A stretch of 64,000 nt of DNA from Crithidia expoeki (lineage: Eukaryota > Euglenozoa > Kinetoplastea > Trypanosomatida > Trypanosomatidae): positions 682,001 to 746,000 of the forward strand of contig OESE01000218.1 of the NCBI GenBank assembly GCA_900240875.1, in the 5' to 3' direction. Each line of letters begins with the position of its first letter. Within the stretch, counting starts at the first letter, position 1. Shown piece after piece: positions 19,901-28,394 of this stretch. The translations under genes and the position numbers were made by a program. The notes below the pieces were generated by a model that had not been told where the DNA came from, searched no databases, and saw only the letters and a list, made by a program, of their open reading frames with translations.

Positions 19901-22900
19901 AAGCACCTCGCTGCGCAGGTGTTCGAGGTCGTTTTTTCGGACGAGAGATGTGAGGTCGTCGTTGCTCGCCAGTTGCATCGAGGTGGAAAGGAAGCTGATG
20001 CACAGTTTCGCGATGTTCATGAAAGTCGAGGTGCTTTGTACCGTCGCCGTCGCACGCGCCTTCAGCACGCCCAACACCCACTCCAGCACCCGCTTTGGGA
20101 TTATGATCTCCTCAATGTTGGTCGGGGTGAAGAGCTCAATGTGGTGCCAGCTGAACTCCGTGGAGCGCTTTGCCAGCACCTCGTGCCGCTGCAACGTCGA
20201 GGTTACGGGCAAGGCTTGGTTTTCCCCGCCGCTCTCCTCCTGCCCAAAGCACGGCGCCAGTACAGAGGCAAAGTCTTTCGTCGGCTCGTACAGTGTGGGA
20301 CCGGCGGCGTAGAGCCGAGCAATATCCTTCTCCGACAGTGTCGGTGAGACGTTCATGCTGCTCGTGTAACCCAGGAATCCGGGCAACTGCGCCGCGCCGC
20401 CCATCGTGAAGGTCAGCGAATGCCGCTCCTTCGGGTAGGGGACGTCGTGCACGCTCTCGAGCCGACGGCCGTTGATGTAGACGTTCAGCGCCACGCCCTG
20501 CGTCACCACCACGTGAGTCCACTGCGAGGCAGCGAAGGTGCCGTCGCTCATGACCAGCTCAAGCGGGTCGCCACCGGCTTTGTTCACACGGACGGCAAGG
20601 GAGCACAGACGACCATCCGCGACGACGAGGAAGCTGACGCGAGTGTCGTTCTGGTCCATGAAGGAGTAAAGGCAGCTTCCGCCATCCCAGACACAGGTCG
20701 GAAAGATCCAGGCGGAGAATGAGTACCCGCTGCCGCGGGGGAATATCTGCTTCAGCCGCCATGTAACGTACCCGTCTCCTGGAAAGAAGAGCAGTGGGCG
20801 GGGGATGAAGGCTTTGCACAGCCCATACAGCACGTTTTCCACCACGTCTACGTCAGTCTGCGAAGAGGCGACCGAGTACATGTCTTCAATGCCGCTGCGC
20901 AGCATCTCCACCGCATCTTTGGCGAAGGTCGTCGAGGTCAGTGTGTCGAGAAAACAAAAGGTGAGTTGAGTGGTATTCACATTCAGCGTGTTCGACGGCG
21001 TGAGCTGCATCAGCACTTGTTTGGAGAGAGCAGCAGGGGCAGCTGCGCACGATGATGAAATGTCCACAGCAGCAGCGGGATCCGTTACGTTGGCATGCGC
21101 TTGAGACCCCTCCAAACCGCAAGACCATAGCTTCACCTCCTCCGACGATGGAAAGACGCTTGGTTGGTTGCAGTTGATGAGAGCGATGAGGGTACGCAGC
21201 ATCTTGTGCTCTGTCAGCAGCACCGCGTTTCGCGGATTCGCTACGCATAGTAATGTCAGCGTGCAGATGACCCAGCGGTAGAGGGTCTCGGCTGAGGCGA
21301 ACTTGGTGTTGAGCTGCAACATCACCGCTTTCAGCACATCGGCGCCGTCCGCAGTGACGGTGCAGGCATAGAGCGCGGAGGCCAGCTTCCATACGGAGGT
21401 GGAGCCATTTATCAGGTAGCCCTCCCAATCTGCAGGAATCGGATCGTACTGATACCCACCGCCGCCCAACGCGGAAGTGGGCGAGGAACTGCTGGTGCCG
21501 CGCTGCGCAGCGCGGCGGGCGGAGGATGGAGCTGCAGATGCGGCAGCGGCACCCGTAGCGATACCACCAAAAGACATCATCATAATCGCTCGCTGATTTG
21601 TGAAGCTGCCTTCCGTACACAGCTCCATGAGCCCCTCGAGCAGCTCGGAGCGCCAATAATCGACGGGCTCCAGTGTGGCCGTGACAGCGGCAGCCCTCGA
21701 AAGTGCGGCGGAGAGCTGTAACGTCGTTTGCATCTGCGGCAGAAGCGACGCTAGTCGGGCCCACAGCTGCGCGTACTCGGCCCCGTACGTCTGCAGAAAA
21801 TACGTCTTGAGCTCCGACTGCCCGCGCACGATCGCGCCGACAACTGCCATGAACACCACCGACGTGACAAGGTTGAGGTTGTATTGGAGGGCCGTGTCAC
21901 CGCTAGCAGCTCCATCGCCGGCGGAAGCACCGGTTCCTGCAGAAGTTGTGGCTGTCTCCGTCGCCGTAGCTGTGGGCGGCGCACTTGGAGACGCTATGAC
22001 GGCGGTAGCAGTGGCGTTGGAAACTGGCGGCGGCAGTGGTGGGGTAGGAGCTGTAACTATTGGCAAGGAGGGAGATGACTGCCGCGCTACTGATGATGAC
22101 GTGGTCACCGTTACCTCTGCGGTTTCCGTTGTCACAGACGAAGTCGATACGAAGCCATTCATGTGGGATGGGGTGCCGTCCGACTGCAGCCGAAATGCCA
22201 CACGGAAGAGCGTGTCAATGAAGGTCCTGCAGTACGCAGTACTACATTCGTCGAGCTGTTCTTTAACAACGCTGTGGTTTCTAATGTGAAACTGGTGAAG
22301 CACCTCCACGAGTAAAGAGGCGAGCAGGACGCGCAACACACGCTCGGTATGGCCACACGCGAAGTTGTTCATGGTGTCACGGCTCGCACGCAGGCAGTCG
22401 CGCAGGAGTTCCTTCTGCGCTGAGCACACAGCAACCACCGCCAGAGCACAGCAGTCGCGCATCTTTTGACTGAGGCCTGGGTTGCCGTAGTACCGCACTA
22501 ATGCGTGGATGAGCTTTTTCGCGTGGTAGGCCGACCCAGCTTCTTTGGCGTTAACGCTGAACATGAGTGCACGTGCCACTTCCAGATTCGCCATCAGCGC
22601 TGACTCGCCGAGAGGCTTCCACGTGTTGCTCTTCACCTTCTCCGGTAATGTCCGCACAGCTTCAGCACTGGTTATGTCGATACACGCGGCAAGTGGAGAA
22701 GAGGAAGAAGGGGCCGGAGCCAGCGACGCCGAATTCTCCGCGTTCTCCTTTGCAGCAACGTCAATCATACCTGCTGCGGAGACCGCCTCTGAGACAGCAG
22801 ACTGCAGCTCCAGCTCTCGCACCAGGTCGTCCACCCATGCTTCCAAAGTTTCCGTGTCAACTCGTGCGTTGGTCTTGCAGGCTGCGACGACGACTTGCGA

Positions 22901-23020
22901 GGAGGAAGAAAGGGCGTCGCGGGAGTTCCACCCGTCGGAGCTGCTCACCATGCGCCGCAGCGCCCCCGCCGCCTGCTGCGCGAAGTCTGCAAAGCTCTCT
23001 TTGGAGAGTAAACGACGCAT
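16904..23020 (-). CDS. Neurobeachin-like giant protein lacking PH-BEACH and WD40
   Basis: 2038 residues. A concanavalin-A-like/LamG domain lies at about 740-915; GYSFSAWIFP, WTHVVVTQG and LNVYINGRR are typical of the ConA-like module in the N-terminal half of neurobeachin/LRBA/LvsA proteins. Helical ARM-type repeats flank it on both sides, and there are Ser/Thr/Ala-rich linkers at about 280-370 and 1480-1570. BEACH proteins normally continue into PH, BEACH and WD40 domains. Here the frame stops in a Gly/Ser-rich tail and no BEACH-type sequence follows in the next 1.1 kb, so this looks like a natural BEACH-less relative, not a broken gene. A role in membrane traffic or scaffolding is plausible by family. 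The start is the ATG at 23020; the frame begins four codons earlier with GTG. Confidence 0.75.
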   Translation of the reverse strand: MRRLLSKESFADFAQQAAGALRRMVSSSDGWNSRDALSSSSQVVVAACKTNARVDTETLEAWVDDLVRELELQSAVSEAVSAAGMIDVAAKENAENSASLAPAPSSSSPLAACIDITSAEAVRTLPEKVKSNTWKPLGESALMANLEVARALMFSVNAKEAGSAYHAKKLIHALVRYYGNPGLSQKMRDCCALAVVAVCSAQKELLRDCLRASRDTMNNFACGHTERVLRVLLASLLVEVLHQFHIRNHSVVKEQLDECSTAYCRTFIDTLFRVAFRLQSDGTPSHMNGFVSTSSVTTETAEVTVTTSSSVARQSSPSLPIVTAPTPPLPPPVSNATATAVIASPSAPPTATATETATTSAGTGASAGDGAASGDTALQYNLNLVTSVVFMAVVGAIVRGQSELKTYFLQTYGAEYAQLWARLASLLPQMQTTLQLSAALSRAAAVTATLEPVDYWRSELLEGLMELCTEGSFTNQRAIMMMSFGGIATGAAAASAAPSSARRAAQRGTSSSSPTSALGGGGYQYDPIPADWEGYLINGSTSVWKLASALYACTVTADGADVLKAVMLQLNTKFASAETLYRWVICTLTLLCVANPRNAVLLTEHKMLRTLIALINCNQPSVFPSSEEVKLWSCGLEGSQAHANVTDPAAAVDISSSCAAAPAALSKQVLMQLTPSNTLNVNTTQLTFCFLDTLTSTTFAKDAVEMLRSGIEDMYSVASSQTDVDVVENVLYGLCKAFIPRPLLFFPGDGYVTWRLKQIFPRGSGYSFSAWIFPTCVWDGGSCLYSFMDQNDTRVSFLVVADGRLCSLAVRVNKAGGDPLELVMSDGTFAASQWTHVVVTQGVALNVYINGRRLESVHDVPYPKERHSLTFTMGGAAQLPGFLGYTSSMNVSPTLSEKDIARLYAAGPTLYEPTKDFASVLAPCFGQEESGGENQALPVTSTLQRHEVLAKRSTEFSWHHIELFTPTNIEEIIIPKRVLEWVLGVLKARATATVQSTSTFMNIAKLCISFLSTSMQLASNDDLTSLVRKNDLEHLRSEVLSWKTAFPEFASLLLQSVTVRGGGRALRQHACTQRVFDILLSCVMQTSARNKEMIDQCSRVNEENGGTQSSDTGSSSPSFLPPPSLPSVSTQEANSTNIILRELSDCLLVRENLKLFQEDPKRFQNILNLTLHLPKECIKSAVILIEKLCRGEAELRQVFLFLFTPSSTSPTTDTAKVRVLRMLFDIAQEDVAMCEMIQECCKGRGYAFLLLLVNGENHSSEAIRVLAIGLLSLLMPLKSCAKFFKKSDGFDVLSMAITEPCSPIPLGIRTFDALFQVAFDEFRRYREKKPEADGIAMRLMAAAHLSHRSRQRESSSSATPPAAAASTSATASGSAVNVGSLGRPQRRTYEYHGHTPTITVNQLGTRRGYSFEHTHDYGKVNEDFGELMVLHKGNRYHSLELPLALKTVLCALDLLIQTLVGRLPSPTSSTVKSSNVKKVPSSEPLPLLSVTAATPAAVVMTGTGSVDYSTPQLPRQESGVVPNVVTATSDERVAIEVLNYLSKVIDYPKHALKLMDIQWLGGLWAAVRVFFEKPSDVSAVRVLSPEGEEVAKTTTNSPPVALTSAVARDRFELGMRRLHQDRSDFVAEVRQRTCAIIRKMVILDISLNERAQVRSIRDGDWPPRLVRIVLEEIARYFCVQKNGELVENASNILRNLNSLFKDVHTALHPFPPSLGIAIVMAITNISVSSSMQVRRRMKTSSNLLTIRDVLAFFVLRESRRFLRLRKRSLNQLIDINVNNANSMTVLLFHLSNSIKENSVNEVEVLVSLIQQLACADPARLRELHAVVGENREVIKLKDLLSSSTGMFDSALSPVQHMMCPSLPTPSDRAISEVFTDVDSNAGGVNTSNSGGGDNAGLKESGSANPPHWTAGHGIGLNPLEDDTEPSACAFTMQLLEWCNAHPDAWAVVQRNIQAAMAGLALGKYDDKNEERGNTTSITTSTFFGGQGSKAGSGGAAGVGYSERSRKEFQQLRADVEEEITKGTVGSTTSAAPCGSVTH

Positions 23021-24550
23021 CCTTTTTCCCACTTGTTACTTAATATCAGGCCTTTCGCTATTACTGACTTTCTATTGCAGCTATTACGTGTCTCTGATCT
23101 CAACTGTCTCACACACCGCAAAAGAGGGAAGACAGAAAGATAGGGAATGCTTCGAAACAGCCGTAGTAGTTTCCTTTTTTGCCTTCACAGGAAAAGCCAG
23201 AACAAGAACCAAATCAAGGGAAGTACAACACACGTACCAACTTCAAGTCACCCTGAAGGAAAGATCGCTGTAGGCATCCAAACAGAAATTGTATTTAAAA
23301 GAAAAGCAGCACCCAGTAACAAAAGGAGGTGGCAAAATCGCCAACCAAAGCAAGAAATCAAGCAATTCTAATGGAAATCAAAGGAAGCGAACGCAGCGCA
23401 GCACATCTAGTTGAGAATGCAAACTCTAAAAACCGCGGAAAATATAAAAACATGCTAAATATTGTATCAGCAGTACTTCCTTGGCTTTCCCGCTATTACT
23501 ACTTCAAGTTAAAACAAAGGTCCTTGGAAGATCCTGCTAGCATCAAAGCAACTAACAGCCAAGCTACGAATACGCGCTTCGACTGTACTACCTGTAAGTG
23601 CAAAACCCAATGTTTACACAATTTGTAGGCAGATTGATTATTGCTGCTGGACGACAAAAGATCAGCAGAAGTAACGAAGGCAAGAAAAAGAAAAATGGAG
23701 AAAACACAGAGCTTGACTGAATAAACCTTCTTGAAGCGCTTTGCGAACGGCGCCCACTGAACGCCTCTACAACGTGTGAAACACCACATTTCGATCACTT
23801 TTTCCACAATCCCGACGAAAGTCTTTGAATTGGTGACAGACACCGGTATTCTGGCAACTCCGTCGATGCGCGTAAGAAAATCTCCTGGCTTCAACAGAAC
23901 GCTGCACGGAATCGCCCAGTCCCACAAAGACAGGTTGATAAGCGCCTCCTTAGGTGAATTCTAAAGGGTGCACGTAATCACAACACAAGCAGATTCTGCG
24001 CACTTTTTTTTTTTACATCGCGTTCTTTTGTTATGAAGTAGTGTTTAGGATGAAGTACAGATGGAAAGACGTCCGCGCAAAACGAGAAGCGCACGCGGCC
24101 ACGGACACGCACACACGCGAACGTCACTGAACGGCAAGCAACGAAACGTAGAAGAAACAAGCAAAAGATGTACACTTACAAAGCAAGGGAAGTAAGATGC
24201 CAAGACATTCAAGAAAGCGCAATGGGCTCTCCTGTTCGGAATTAAGGTGAACGCAACAACTATCCAAATAATATATATGTAGGAAAATACGCTGCTGCGG
24301 AAAGTAAGTCAATGCAGTACGTAAAATGTGTTTAGAGTAATGATACAGTCTTCACGATGGCGAAGAAGTCTTCATCTACAACGACGGAATAAACTGAAGG
24401 AAAGGCAAACTATGACGGTGGCGTTGAAGCGCAGCTGAAGAAAAGCGAATTTGTACCCTGTTTATTTCGAATTATGGCAACGGTGCACTCAATTCCTCTC
24501 AAACGTACATTTTCGTGGGAGTGTTTCAACCTGCGCGCTCTCACTTTCTC
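23021..24550. other. Spacer upstream of neurobeachin-like gene
   Basis: A 1.5 kb A/T-rich intergenic region. A T11 run near 24005 and several A-rich tracts are the only notable sequences. A 142-codon minus-strand frame at 23499-23927 lacks an ATG at its start and looks unlike a conserved protein. Nothing else was seen. Confidence 0.4.
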
Positions 24551-26119
24551 TCAGGATATGGTGCAGCATTTCGTCTTTGCCTCTTTCGCTTTGGGAGGAT
24601 TACTCGGCGCAGTCGGTGTTGTCGCTTCAGCTAGAGAGTGCAGCGACACCATCGGCGTTTCCGCATGCAACTGCTTCTCCCGCCCTGACCGAACAACGGT
24701 GGTCTCGCGATCGGCCTTCGAGTAATAACTAATTTCGTCGTCGCCCTCATCCTGCGGAGCTGAAGGCGTGAGCGGCGCTTGCGGTGACGCTTCGCCTTCC
24801 TTGCCGTTCCTCTTCTCTTTCTCCTCCGTCTTCGCCGGTACCCTGGACTTTTGACGTGGTTCATCAGCCGGAGGGGACGCACAAGCGCCACCAGCGGTCG
24901 CAGCCGCAACAGCAGCAATTCCAAACGGAAGTGAACCTGACGAAGGCCGCGATGCAAGACCCTTCGGCAGCGGCGACGGGCTCCCTAACGGCTGCGGTCG
25001 ACGCAATGGTGTGTGTCTCGATGCAGTTGCAGCAGCAGCTGCGACTGTCACACTCTTCGGCTGCCGCATCGGCGTTGCACTTACCGACAGTGGGCCGTCC
25101 ACGTCCACCGTCATGGCCGTCTGCGTGCGCTCGAAGGTGTCGCCGCGGTTGTACAGGCTTCCGCACTTGCAGTACGCGACCTCGCCACTTGACGGAATGT
25201 CGGTACGCTTAAACGAGCAATCGCACTCTACGCCGCCACGACTTTCACTTTCAGCCGCAGCATCAGCGTTGGAGGAGGCCGGGTGATGTGACGGCTGCGG
25301 CACCGGCGCTACTGGTGTTGCCCTCTCTTTGCTGCTCAAACTTGAGCCAACGACAAAGCGACGCACACGGCGCCGCGGCAGCGATCCAGCAGTAGCGGTA
25401 GCCCGCACCTCTAACGGGTGCGGCTCCTTTCTTTGCACCGGCTGCGACGCCACGTCCGGCAAGTATTGCGGTGGGTTGGAGTGAGGGGTGTAACCACGGT
25501 GTTGATGCTGATGTTGATCTTGGTGACGTCGTCGCTCCGGGTGTTGCTCCAGCTGCCGTTGCTGCCCTGCCACTGACACTATAGCAGAAGTTCCGGGTTG
25601 CGCAGTTGCAACATGCCGGCTGCCCGGGGGGGAGGCGCGGGACTGAGACCGCCGCTGCTGACACTGCTCAATGAGCAGCGTGGCGAGGTCTTTAAGCACT
25701 ACGTACCCACACATTGTCGGGTCGAGCATCTCCATTACGGCGTCAATCTCGCCAGCGGAGATGTCGGCCGAGCCGTTAGTGAGAATGAGAAAAAGCTCCT
25801 GACGGCTGATGAGGCCGCTGCCGCGAGTATCGAGGTCGTCCACCAACTTGTAGACGTCGGAACGGCCTAGTCTACTGGTGTAAGCGACATCCTCGCAGAA
25901 CTGTAGGAAAGCAGCGAAAGTGACCTCGCCGGCAGAGGCGGTCGGCACCGACTTAATGAACTGATGAACGGAGGATGTGGTGGGGTAGAGGCCCACCTCG
26001 CGCGTGGCGACAGCGAGGAAGTAAGAGGGGATGTAAGGCTCCCTGGCTGCTCCGCCGCTCGGGGTGACTGCGAAGAGGTGGAAAACGATGTACACCCTCT
26101 CCACGTCGACAAATGTCAT
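24551..26119 (-). CDS. EF-hand protein with C-terminal CaaX (CCTIS) lipidation motif
   Basis: 522 residues. The N-terminal 150 resemble a calmodulin-like pair of EF-hands. Loop D97-TRGSGLISRQ-E108 keeps positions 1, 5, 6 and 12 but has Arg at position 3. The next loop, D133-D144 (DPTMCGYVVLKD), is degenerate and may not bind Ca2+. The remaining 370 residues are low complexity (Pro, Ser, Ala, Gln/His repeats). The last five residues are CCTIS: C519-T-I-S is a CaaX box of the farnesyl type, and C518 next to it is a candidate palmitoylation site. A membrane-tethered Ca2+ sensor or adaptor with a long disordered spacer is inferred. The ATG at 26119 is the first in frame. Confidence 0.75.
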   Translation of the reverse strand: MTFVDVERVYIVFHLFAVTPSGGAAREPYIPSYFLAVATREVGLYPTTSSVHQFIKSVPTASAGEVTFAAFLQFCEDVAYTSRLGRSDVYKLVDDLDTRGSGLISRQELFLILTNGSADISAGEIDAVMEMLDPTMCGYVVLKDLATLLIEQCQQRRSQSRASPPGSRHVATAQPGTSAIVSVAGQQRQLEQHPERRRHQDQHQHQHRGYTPHSNPPQYLPDVASQPVQRKEPHPLEVRATATAGSLPRRRVRRFVVGSSLSSKERATPVAPVPQPSHHPASSNADAAAESESRGGVECDCSFKRTDIPSSGEVAYCKCGSLYNRGDTFERTQTAMTVDVDGPLSVSATPMRQPKSVTVAAAAATASRHTPLRRPQPLGSPSPLPKGLASRPSSGSLPFGIAAVAAATAGGACASPPADEPRQKSRVPAKTEEKEKRNGKEGEASPQAPLTPSAPQDEGDDEISYYSKADRETTVVRSGREKQLHAETPMVSLHSLAEATTPTAPSNPPKAKEAKTKCCTIS

Positions 26120-26552
26120 CGCACAGGTCAGGCCCTATATTCTTGTGTGTGTGTGTGTGTGTGTGGTGTTTGTGGGGAAGCCGAGGGCAATAGACACTAA
26201 GGTTATGTACGAACGAAAAGAAAGGTAAAACGAAATAAAGCGTCAAGGAAGTCAGTGTTTAATTGACGTTGGAGTGAGAAGAAGACAAGTGAAAGCCACG
26301 CCAGGAGATGTTGCTGCCATTATCCGTTAACAAATGCCGAAGCAACTCAATGCAAACTCCTTTATGTTTAGTTGCGCTCTTTTCGACGTTTATTTTTAGT
26401 GAAACATTTACTGGCTACAAGCAATTAATTGGTGCAATTGCAGAACACAACAACGACAGAAAGGAGCACATACCGTCTAATCCTTTTATTATTTCACACA
26501 ACCGCGAGTTTGTTGTTGTTGCTGCGTTTGACTTTGCTTTTGCCTCAGCGTT
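26120..26552. other. Short spacer between EF-hand gene and helical protein gene
   Basis: Apart from the TG repeat the spacer is plain A/T-rich sequence. No other feature was seen. Confidence 0.4.
26144..26165. repeat. (TG)11 microsatellite in 5' leader
   Basis: Eleven TG units on the plus strand lie just 24 bases before the start codon of the EF-hand gene, read as (CA)n on the coding strand. They may sit within its 5' UTR. Confidence 0.9.
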
Positions 26553-27617
26553 TTAGCCCTGCGGCACTGTCTTTAACAACGTGTTAAGGGTGTCAAGTCG
26601 GCGCTGCATCGCCTCCGTGTTTGTGCGTAAAAGGCAGGTGTCTTGTTTTACCTGTGCCAATAACTCTACCGCACCACGCTTCATGTTCTCCAGACCACTT
26701 GTAGCCTCGGGCGCAACGAGCAAAGCAACGTCACGGAGACACACCGCACGAGCAGCCGCGGCCTCTAACATCGGTGATAACGTGCTGAGAGCACGCTGTG
26801 CTTTCAAATAGTTTTCCAGCATTATCCGACTCTGCCGCACTTTACCCAGAAAAGACCCAAAGCCCTCTCGCGCAAGTTCAGGCGGCACGCCACGTTTGTG
26901 CAACTCCGCGTTCAGAAATTCGTTGATGCGGTAAGTGTACTCCTTTTCCCTAATGGCAGCGTCGGCACGACGTTGAAGCTGTGTGACGAATTCCGGTTCT
27001 TGCAGGCTGCGCATAACGTATGCCCACTGCAAGTCAGCTGCAAGCGCAACATTCTCACTTGTGTCGTTCACTTCTCCAAGTTGCTTTTCTAGACGAGTGC
27101 AGACGTCTTGAATGCTGCAGAGCGTTCGTTGTGCGTAGTCAGAAGGTGAAGATGGGGATGAAGCAACGTAAGCAGAACTGTACCGTACAATTGGAGGCAT
27201 AAAAACAGTTTTAGGAAGTGTCGATGAGGAATGAGAAGTTAGTGGGCTTTCCGATGCTGCGGTAGGGTCTTCATAGAGGCGTTCGAGTGTTGGCTTTAAA
27301 GGCACTGAAGATCGCTCATTGCGACGTTGAACAGTGGCTGGACGGAGCCTTGGGATATCGTCCAATGCTAATTTGAGCTGCAGCAGCGCCTCGGCAGCGT
27401 TCCAAGAGGACAGTTCTACAGGAGTTTGTTGCGGACCACTCTTGAATTGCTCTCTGGAAAACGTTGTAGCCGCCTTTGTGTTGGTCGTCGCAGCTGAGGC
27501 AAAGGTCGAAGATAAAAGAGATGATTCAGCGTCGGTTCCTGAGTGCGACCGAAACACCTCCTCTGGCCGTGCAATAAGCGTCGGTCGCGCACCGGGCTCT
27601 ATCACCATGCGCTGCAT
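26553..27617 (-). CDS. Helical/coiled-coil protein of unknown function
   Basis: 354 residues. The N-terminal 150 are Ser/Thr/Pro-rich and probably disordered. From about 155 onward the sequence is charged and helical with heptad-like stretches (about 165-190, 225-260 and a final coil at 315-350). I see no catalytic motif, signal peptide or membrane segment and cannot name a family. A cytoskeletal or flagellar role is possible by composition only. The ATG at 27617 is the first in frame; a second (MVIEPG) lies three codons on. Confidence 0.7.
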   Translation of the reverse strand: MQRMVIEPGARPTLIARPEEVFRSHSGTDAESSLLSSTFASAATTNTKAATTFSREQFKSGPQQTPVELSSWNAAEALLQLKLALDDIPRLRPATVQRRNERSSVPLKPTLERLYEDPTAASESPLTSHSSSTLPKTVFMPPIVRYSSAYVASSPSSPSDYAQRTLCSIQDVCTRLEKQLGEVNDTSENVALAADLQWAYVMRSLQEPEFVTQLQRRADAAIREKEYTYRINEFLNAELHKRGVPPELAREGFGSFLGKVRQSRIMLENYLKAQRALSTLSPMLEAAAARAVCLRDVALLVAPEATSGLENMKRGAVELLAQVKQDTCLLRTNTEAMQRRLDTLNTLLKTVPQG

Positions 27618-28394
27618 ATCGGAGCGTACGGTGATATATAACCCGCGTTATGGTCAATGTACGAGGTTCGCTGCCTTCAGTGAGGAAAGGAAAGAGAGAA
27701 TGAGGAAAAACAAGAGTACAGTAAACGCATGACCAGCGCTTTCTACAAGATGAAGTCGAACGCAAACACACCGCCTCCTATTCTCTACAAAGACTTTTCT
27801 CCGCAACAACAGCAGGCGATGTACGAGTTTTTTCTCGCATTACTGTATTAAAGCCAGCGCATATTTTAAAGGAATATGCTGAACACTTAGACCATTTATA
27901 ATCTTCAAATGAAAAGCAGAAAACCCCGTTGTGCGCACGCTGAAACGACTCCATTCACACTCGCTACCCAGCAGTAGCCCATTCTTCTTGTCATTTTTTT
28001 TTTTTCTATCCGAACTCAGCGGTATGTATACTCAAAAAGCAATAGTGTATTGTAAATTCCAGAAGACACTAGTGGTCGTCCTACGTTGCACGTGTGCACG
28101 TCTATCTCCCTCTTCCACACGAAACCTGCCTAGTTCGTAAATCAAACGGCAAAAAACGATGCTGAGAGCGGGGCCAAATCTAGAAAAGAAAACAAATAAC
28201 CTTCACAGCAGCTCTGGCCACAATCTAGGCTCCATAACAATGAGCTGTAAGTAGACAGAAAGAAAAGGCAGAGGTGCAGCGTGGACACGACGCAGCATAG
28301 GTTGAAAGAACGGCCGAATACAGCGTTCCTTTTGCTTACCGGCTGGTGAGTGCATCAAAGCAGCAAAGTGCACCACAGTCCTTTCACGGATGCT
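27618..28394. other. Spacer between helical protein gene and CEP131-like gene
   Basis: A/T-rich intergenic sequence with a T12 run near 27994 on the plus strand. No RNA gene or repeat was seen. Confidence 0.4.

Noticed and set aside
19505-20347. 280-codon plus-strand frame inside the neurobeachin-like gene
   Set aside because: His/Arg/Gln-rich shadow of the ConA-like region, with no recognisable domain.
20886-21764. 292-codon minus-strand frame overlapping the neurobeachin-like gene in another register
   Set aside because: Composition is Arg/Cys/His-rich and patternless; the main frame has clear domain signatures on both sides.
23499-23927. 142-codon minus-strand frame in the spacer upstream of the neurobeachin-like gene
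   Set aside because: It starts with TTG, its first ATG is far inside, and the composition (Cys, Phe and Trp scattered, no conserved pattern) looks like chance translation of A/T-rich DNA.
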